From Diprion similis (lineage: Eukaryota; Arthropoda; Insecta; Hymenoptera; Diprionidae), in contig NC_060118.1 in assembly GCF_021155765.1 (NCBI RefSeq), positions 4,712,001 to 4,776,000 on the forward strand: 64,000 bases of DNA, written 5' to 3'. Position numbers and translations under genes: made by a program. Every line of letters begins with the position of its first letter. The first letter of the stretch is position 1. The notes beneath the pieces are model-generated. The model was not told the DNA's origin and searched no databases. It was given only the letters and a program-made list of their open reading frames with translations. This document shows positions 56,746 to 64,000 of this stretch, piece after piece.

Positions 56746-57028
56746 ATCCCAGGCAACTTGTAGGCTCTGTAGATTTTTTAATGATACACCAATTCAAATC
56801 GCAACAAAAATTCACCTCCTAAAATCAGTTGTACGCATGTATTTATCACAGATTTCTATATATACACATAGAAGTCTGTGGTATTTATGCATGCATTTAT
56901 GTTACATAAATATATTATCAATAATATTATATAATATTTAATAAATTATGTATGTATGGATGCATGGCACCACGGCCACCACGGTGAGAGGAAACGAGGT
57001 GCGTTCTTGCACATCCATTGCCGGTTCA

Positions 57029-59527
57029 GTGTTGCCAGATGGCTCAATCAGCTACCCTCCAAGCTACCAACATTTGCCCCGAAATCCCCCTAAATTGGAA
57101 ATAAAAATCCCCTAGATTTTTTCCTAATAAAATGGCGGATACGGATGGCATTGTGACGTCAGAGCGGCACTCCACGAAAATTCCCCAAAACTGCCACTAG
57201 AGATTATCGCGGATGTTTAGCTAGACTTCACATCAGTAGTTGTGGGTCGCCAATATCGATTAATCACTGAAGTGAAATGGACAACTTGATCGAATTCGCG
57301 TAATTGGATATTAACGGAGAGTTGGAAATTGTTATAAATTATTAGAATAACATTTACCTTACCTTTTATGAGACGGCTTCTTCCGGAACTGTGGTATAGG
57401 CGTGATGAAGGAACTTGTTTTAAATGAACACAGAATTTAGATTTGGAATTGGTTTAAAGTAGAATATATTTTGATTAAACACACAGAATAAGAATGAACA
57501 AATTTTAATAATATAAAATTGGATAATGAATCGGGCAGAGATTCGTTGTCGAAATGCAAATGCTAGAGGATTTTACCGCGAGGATCTACTGAGTAATTGT
57601 AGCTACTGGAGATAAAAACCAAGAGAGCGAATGATCGCTGGGTGCTCGTATTTATTCAGAGCGGTAACGATAGGGGTGTGAAATCCTCTCCTCGAGCATT
57701 GCCCCACACAACGCATTTCTTCCCCTTATTCTAAGAATTAAAACTAGGCTGATATGTTATGCTATGGGATTTATTGGTGTTGGGTGCAAAGTTGGACTTT
57801 GGACTGTGCCCCAACTCTTTGCTCCATACCCCCTCTCTAAGATTGAGAACTAGAGTGGTATTCGTTTTTTAGGATTTGAATTAGTGTATGTTACGGGTAT
57901 GAGTTTCATGTATATGTGTGTTGGTGCAACGCGCTAGTGTATTCGTCGATAGGTGCGCGGTCCCTTGGTAGTTGTACTGAAGAAGTAGGGGGTCTAACAC
58001 AACTTTATGAGGTGGCCTTCGGGCGCGTAACGCGCGTATGCTCGAGATCGCCGCTTCCTAGGGTTGAATCCGTGCGAGCTTTACCTACATCATTATATTG
58101 GTTTTGATTTTATACAATGTCGGTGTTCTCGAGCGTACGGGGCGTTATATTACAAGCGTACTTTTATTTCTAGAATGTTCTAGTATGCTAGGGAATATAA
58201 TGAAGGGTTATATAGAAGATAATTGATTAATTTGCTTGCTTAATGTTTAGCTGCGATACAAGAGCGTTCTCTAATATAATATTTGATATATTTTATAGAA
58301 GATAATTAATCCTGGAACACTATTATACTTCGTCTCCAAAAATAATGTGGATGTTTTGATTTTGATGATTTAATAATAGTCTATTCATTATTATTTTCCT
58401 GAGTTACCTTTTGATTGCCTCGCCCTACAGAATCATCCCGTGAGTTAGTTTACCTTCGGTGATTTTGTTATTATGTTACTGATACACTCTCTAGGTGGCG
58501 TTCTGTACGGTTCTGCAATAGACGTCTACGTTACCTCCAAAGTTTGGGCGCGTTGCCTACAATACGGCGTTTTGGAAGGGAATGTTGAATAATTTGTATT
58601 TACGTATTTGGAGGTATCGCAATCCCTGACCTTTACAGGTTATTTCTCTGATGTTATTAATTTTATATTATATTGATTATATGTCTTCATGTTATAGTCT
58701 TATCTATCTCGTGGGCTGTAGGCTGTAGCGCAGGTTGCCTATAATGTGGCTCTAAACTCCGTGTTTGCAACTAGGTATTGTATAATATTTTGATATAATG
58801 GTGTTAGTAAATTGTGATAATAGAATAATAATATCATAGTCTCCTGTAATGTGAGGATCCTTTAATATGGTTTCTGCACTCTTGATTAATGATAATGGTT
58901 GTTATGCCTCATCTAGGGGCTTTCAGATGGTTAAGCAGTTTCCTTGAATGACTTTCTTACAGAGTTCTCACATTTAGAGTTTTGGTTAGTTGGTAACTAA
59001 TGTTAGGGAATAATCATAAACAATAAAACATACGGACGTTCCGGTCGGATGTTACAGCATTATGAATATGGGTGCATTCCGAAATTAGCTCCCAGAGCTG
59101 TCAATAATCTTTTATCTCTTTTGCGCTGCCAACTTTGTGACTAGCTCTGGCTCTGTCCTAGGGAATTTTTTGCGCTTCCAGCTAATTTCGGAACGCACCC
59201 TATATGACACATGTTTTGCGCTGAGCACAAACGGCCGAGACAAGCCCCAAACAAATGCGGTCGAGGTATTGCCGCACTCATTGTCGCAGCAAAGATCGAA
59301 ACGAGCATTGAAAGACGTCAAATAAAACAAATTCATAAATTTCTCTAGAATGATATTAATTCTGATCGAAAATCCATTTCAACTGATAAGGCAATTAATG
59401 CGTGAATTCAAAGCTTATAAGGTCAAAATAAAACCCCCTGAAAAAAACCCTGAAGATTCTTTCCCTCTAAATTTCCCCCTAGACAATTGCAAATCTCTTA
59501 AATCTAGGGGGAAAACCCCTGATCTGG
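57029..59527. mobile_element. 2.5-kb transposon insertion with 8-bp target duplication CCGGTTCA
   Basis: CCGGTTCA occurs at 57021-57028 and 59528-59535, on either side of an insert beginning GTGTTGCCAGATGGC and ending GGGGAAAACCCCTGATCTGG. CCAGAT is therefore present in inverted form at both ends. The B paralog (50325-50350) is continuous across the site. It is hAT-like by duplication length. It contains the LTR-like repeat at 57232-59056 and no transposase. Confidence 0.8.
57232..59056 (-). mobile_element. LTR-like repeat, copy 2, nested
   Basis: Shares TCAGTAGTTGTGGGTCGCCA and the next 40 bases with 30694 onward, and the later blocks GCCTACAATACGGCGTTTTG (58557) and GCCTATAATG (58737). On the minus strand it may begin TGTAACATCCGACCGGAACG (59056), a typical TG-start. 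The Thr- and Leu-containing frame at 57916-58107 is not a gene. Confidence 0.4.
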
Positions 59528-59578
59528 CCGGTTCAACCATTTAGAATATGCCCGCACATGACGTCATTGGTATGTAAC

Positions 59579-61567
59579 CTTCGAGCATGTAGTCATACAT
59601 GGACGGAGCCTTCTGGCCGTAAAGTGGGAAGACAGAGAAGAAAAGAGTAAAAGGAGTATCTCTCTCTTTCTAAGCCAAGAGCGTAGTATCGTGAATTTAG
59701 TGCCCGCGTGAATGGTAAATTAAAGTTTTTTATGACATTTTGAAGAGTGTATGTTGCCTTTATTATAGTATATATTCTGCACAGTAATTATGCGCATAAT
59801 TATTATCGTATATTACAGAAAACTAAACATGAAAATAGTTTAAGCAAAACAAGAAGTAAATGTATTCAACCCCTTGAAGTGTCAAAAACGATTGCCACTA
59901 AAAATACCTACTACATATGAGGTATTCCACACCAACCCAGCGGCATTTTTCCCTGACCCCCTACGATCTATGCCATTATTTTTTATTTCATTCAACCTAC
60001 AGAAAAACGTACTCTGAATTTTTTTCAGATTTTTCGAACCAATCGGTCTCTCAAAAAAAATTAATGAACCTCCGTTTTGGCCAAAAAAAACGCCCACTCT
60101 GAAAATTTTCAAAAAATTCACGAAAATTGTGCGTCACAAAACAAACATTTTAAGCCATAAACCATAGTGGAAGTACCTTTTTTCAATGTTTTACAGAGTA
60201 TTTTTCAAGAGCGTACGCTCCTGAGTTTTCTTCGGAAAGGAGCGCGTGGAGCCCCAGCCGCGGGGTTTGTTTGTTATATCCAGAGCCGAGTGTAGTCACT
60301 TTAAATTCACCCTGTATAGATAAGTATGTAGTATAAAGGTGTGCTGCTCTACACATTGTATACAAAAAATGTACGAAAATGGGCAAAAAAAAATTTTGTC
60401 TAACTTATAAAATTAAGTAAAACATTAAAAAAAGGTACTTCCACTATGGTTTATGGCTTAAAATGTTTGTTTTGTGACGCACAATTTTCGTGAATTTTTT
60501 AAAAATTTTCAGAGCGGGCGTTTTTTCTGGCCAAAACGGGGGTTCATTAATTTTTTTTGAGAGACCGGTTGGTTCGAAAAATCTGAAAAAAATTCAGAGT
60601 ACGTTTTTCTGTAGGTTGAATGAAATAAAAAATAATGGAATAGATCGTAGGGGGTCAGGGAAAAATGCCGCTGGGTTGGTGTGGAATACCTTATATATAG
60701 CTATTTATTAAATTTACAACAATCTGCCTAAGGAACTGTAGTCATTATGTGGTAAAAAAACTCGTGATCAAAGGAAAATTAAAAGAGTATATACGGTATA
60801 TATTAGGATGTTCGTAAGGGGTTCGCTAAAGTCTATGCTCTAACATGAACTTGAGATTGAATTAATGGACCAGATTTATTTTTTTTTTTTTCTGCATTGT
60901 GATAACTCGTGTGATTGATACTATTTTCTCCATTGTTATTTGGATTTTTCTTTATCTTCTTTTATCCTATATGACGTTATGTTTGTTTTAGCTATAGTTT
61001 TATTTACTGTACTTGCATCGTTTCAACTAGCCTATGTATGTACAGGTGACCTTATTCAACTCTATGAGAATTTTACGGGTGGGCTTTGTATAGGCAACTG
61101 CGTTGCCGATATGACGCAGACTTATATAAAGTTGAATGGTTTAATAAATATGGAATATGAAATATACAATATGTTATATATATTTCAATATAATATATAA
61201 TAACATATTGTATTATATTTACACCTACGAATTCATCACAATTGTAACGAAACGGATAATTTTTGTTCGAAAGACAACTTGCTTTACGAATTTGGTATTT
61301 GGATCAAATTTTTGGGATTTGAAGAAATCATTGATGTGCTAATGCATACTGTGACAAAAAAGTGATAATTTTATTCAAACAATGACACTTTGCCATAGTT
61401 TATTAGACTGTAGACGTAACTTAATACTTTACTTTACTTATCTTGATACTAAATAAGCACTTAAAATAATTATATTAACAGTACTTATGTTTAAATAAAA
61501 CTTAATATTAACGGTAATTAAGGGGACAGGATGAGACTGGAATCCTCCGTGCACTATATGCTCTAAG
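59579..61567. mobile_element. Copy of the 8-bp-TSD transposon in the C block, interrupted
   Basis: Ends are CTTCGAGCATGTAG at the left and, inverted, CTTAGAGCATATAG at the right (61550-61567). The left end is at the same site as the B element and the A remnant. The interior at 61250-61520 matches 7440-7665 of A reversed, but the THAP-like exon is absent. A separate hairpin element has inserted at 59920-60691. Flanking octamers no longer match. Confidence 0.55.
59920..60691. mobile_element. Hairpin element with about 260-bp inverted arms
   Basis: Left arm 59920-60182 and right arm 60428-60691 are near-perfect reverse complements; the ends are AGGTATTCCACACCAACCC and its complement. The 245-bp centre is unique. 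This is a family distinct from the TTAA foldbacks. No clear target duplication is seen. Mirror ORFs on both arms are artefacts. Confidence 0.9.
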
Positions 61568-62650
61568 GCTTCGACTGAAAAAATTTCCACCAGAAAGCGA
61601 CGAATAGTGGTTCAACAAGTCACCAGAATGGCGCTAATAAGCAATCATAGTTCAATCTGATTGACGATTTCTTTTAAACGTGAAACTTTTGCTTCTGCAA
61701 CACCATTTTAATTGTATGTAGTACTTAATTTTTTGCTATACTTGATTACAGTCCCCCTTACCTCTACCCTCTATAGCCAGCTTAGAGCATGTTCTACTGC
61801 GCTTATATAGCTTCACGTGTACAGAAAGTTTAGCGTAGGAGTGAAAGAGTGAAGTATATATCGGTTATAACGTTTCTCGCTCTACACCCGATTTAGTAAA
61901 AGACGCAGCAACTCAAATATATATCTTTGTCTCTCATCACTTTGGTTGCTGGAACCGGAACGCCGCCGACCATTCTCTTGTATTAGACGGACCTTATAAA
62001 GAGAGATAGCTTGCTAGTGGCACGGTAGAATTCCACTATGGCTGGTAATATCCTTGTCCTTTTCTTACCGAGTCGCGCATGCGCACATCAAGTGCCGTAT
62101 ATCATCATCAAAAAGTTAATTTTATGCCAAGTCAATTCTTCCTCTGTCACTGCATTCCGTTAATTCGATTACTTGTTCTTGACTTGACATGTTAAACAGA
62201 ATTGTACCGACAGAGACGGGGATCCAGTCCTATTACATTTCAGTGGTCGCCGTCACCGCGGTAATGAGCCCCGTCATCCTACTCCTAGCTCTATGGTATT
62301 GAACGGCTCCCGCTGGTAAAGAGGCTACCGGCACGCTGACAAAATTCCTATTGCCCCAGACCACTCGGGCCCACTTACCGGCCGAATACTGGTCGCGGAA
62401 ATTTGCTCAAAGGTAATCGCTTTCAAATTATTCCGTCAACGTTCTACTTCATGGGCCCTCGCTGGCCGTCTATAAATTAGTTAGCCAATGACATCGGTCA
62501 GAGAAGCTGCCATATTTTTGTATGGAGAAAAGGGAGCTGCGTATGGCCTCCGGGAACACGGGACACGGGAACACGAGATCAGTGCGGGCAGTACGGGGGA
62601 ATACGGGTACTGACCAGGGGGTCGAAGCATAGCGAACTGGCTGATACCAG
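61568..62650. other. Gene-free interval
   Basis: Contains a G+C-richer patch (62210-62460) without a recognisable exon. It may be the edge of a gene or CpG-like region beyond the window. Confidence 0.35.
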
Positions 62651-62700
62651 AGAAGTGGAGGTGGAAGTAGAAGTGGAAGTGGAAGTGGAAGTGGAAGTGG
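62651..62700. repeat. Hexanucleotide tandem repeat (GTGGAA)n
   Basis: GAAGTGGAGGTGGAAGTAG followed by several GTGGAA units, about 50 bp. On the minus strand it gives a PLPLPL run in a frame that is not called. Confidence 0.9.
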
Positions 62701-64000
62701 CGATAGGAAATGTATGATCTCCGTAATTGTAATTAAATGAACAACTGTGTGCGTAATAAACAATCGAATATATTTAAACGAAAACTGCTGCTGCGTGGCA
62801 GGTGAACTGATTTTTATACATGGATACGTCAAACCCACCTGATATGTGCCATTCCAAACTCCCCTACCGTCCTCAGCTACCTACCTAGCCTTGCAAATTT
62901 TCATATTATTGTACGTGCATACCTATGTATATACTACGTTTAAACTATCTCGCCCATGACTTCATGAATGCGTTATTTTTTTATTCTCCCCCTTCGCCTA
63001 AAAAAAATATCGCAATTTCTCGTTAACGTGACGACCGACGCACGGTATCATTCGAGCTAGTCACGATGTATGTATAATTAAAAATTGACTTTCGTGTACC
63101 GCAAATGATTTCGGTTCATTAACATTTCGCCGTCGTACGACGTAACTTTCTCTCTCGGTGTCCCTCTATTTCTCTCTCTCTATACACATTCACCTATACG
63201 TATACACACACACACACCATGTGTATATATATATATATATATATGTATAATATCTATCAATCTATCTTGTCTATCTCTCTTCTTTCTGTGGTCTTAAAAA
63301 GAAAAGATGAATCGGGTTTAGCTCTGTTTTATCGAAATAGGTATGTGCATATACGTCCGTACATACAATGTATAACACTATACCCATATCCGAAAGTCAA
63401 ACGTACGAAAATTACCGACCTGCCCTACCCCATTGACTATCATTCGCACATACTTGCGTTTTTCGAGGTCGTAGATCATATTTACATATTATCATAAACG
63501 CAGAACGATCAAAATAATCATGACCAATTATCGACGCACTCTTTTCGATAGATTATTTTTTTAACAATTTTTTTATTTTTTTCAATAAACTCACTTCTCT
63601 CACCTCACTTGGTTACGTAATTTCCGAACAACTTCAAGACCTTACAGCTGATTCTGAATGAAAGCTATGCATAACCATATATGTCTTTACATCTAACAGA
63701 TGATTGACATTTCCGATTAAAAACATGAGCAGGTAGGTGGCTTGGTATTTCCTGCTGCTTCTGGTGGAATGATAAAAAATGCTTCCTTTCTTCTTTTTTT
63801 CTTCATTTTTTGTTTCGTATTTTTTTTCTTTCGTCACCGAGATGGAGACAGTACGGGTTACGATCTTGACAACTTATTCATGCTTTTTCTCCAATACCGA
63901 TCTTATGTTTGTGAATCAGAAGAGAAGACTACAAAAAAAAAACTATAAAGATTGTTTTTGATACTAAGATTTTTTTGGATAGAAATCGATAACTTATGAA
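62701..64000. other. Microsatellite-rich gene-free end of window
   Basis: CT-rich tract near 63150-63183, CA run near 63208, (TA)n at about 63222-63244, and T-rich tracts near 63560 and 63790. No gene is recognised. Confidence 0.5.

Noticed and set aside
57916-58107. 63-codon frame in the nested LTR-like repeat
   Set aside because: No counterpart in the other copy of the repeat and no recognisable motif.
62470-62838. 122-codon minus-strand frame with a PLPLPL run
   Set aside because: Produced by the (GTGGAA)n hexamer repeat.
1-64000. CRISPR arrays, bacterial operons, riboswitches
   Set aside because: None seen; the DNA is eukaryotic nuclear sequence and the spaced repeats present are transposon or tandem arrays.

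Overview
This is nuclear DNA of an insect or close arthropod relative. It is A+T-rich, has spliced genes with short and long introns, and is full of DNA-transposon debris. The recognisable cellular genes are conserved animal genes: TECPR2, the histone-fold factor NC2-alpha/DRAP1, protein lines, and a MAIP1-like mitochondrial gene. I cannot fix the insect order from the sequence.

Layout. 1-4883 (minus): the 5' part of TECPR2, six complete coding exons and a seventh cut by the window edge, with a same-strand single-exon ORF nested in its last visible intron. 6.0-14.3 kb: repeat-rich DNA with the first of three MAIP1-like genes (copy A, plus strand, 8855-10319) inside a segmental duplication. 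14,976-26,985: a complete 12,010-bp Maverick/Polinton-type virus-like element with long terminal inverted repeats and a perfect 6-bp target-site duplication (TCTAAG). 27-33 kb: unannotatable DNA, an Ig-like gene fragment, an LTR-like repeat and a hairpin transposon. 33,523-34,779 (plus): NC2-alpha in five exons, one of whose introns has textbook U12-type AT-AC signals. 34.8-41.7 kb: a long gene-poor stretch. 41,747-43,552 (minus): intronless lines. 45.8-61.6 kb: two inverted copies of the MAIP1-like duplication (B at 48,446-50,121; C at 54,546-56,686), with several transposon insertions that can be delimited by comparing the paralogous copies. 61.6-64 kb: microsatellites and no recognisable gene.

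The Polinton-like element carries a protein-primed-type DNA polymerase B, a DDE integrase with chromodomain, an adenovirus-type cysteine protease joined in frame to a putative penton-like protein, a pX-like core protein, a probable double-jelly-roll capsid protein, a putative OB-fold ssDNA-binding protein and several unassigned ORFs. It is organised as two convergent pairs of transcription blocks with TATA/initiator pairs just inside each terminal repeat. I find no packaging ATPase. The element is decayed: polB has a frameshift and two in-frame stops, the capsid gene has a stop and a frameshift, and another gene has an in-frame stop. Its boundaries and terminal repeats are nonetheless intact, and the integrase frame is open.

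The other main points are the three apparently intact MAIP1-like paralogs within 48 kb, a family of about 0.8-kb palindromic (foldback) elements in five copies with TTAA targets, and an 8-bp-TSD transposon family that includes a 29-bp insertion consisting of little more than its two joined ends.
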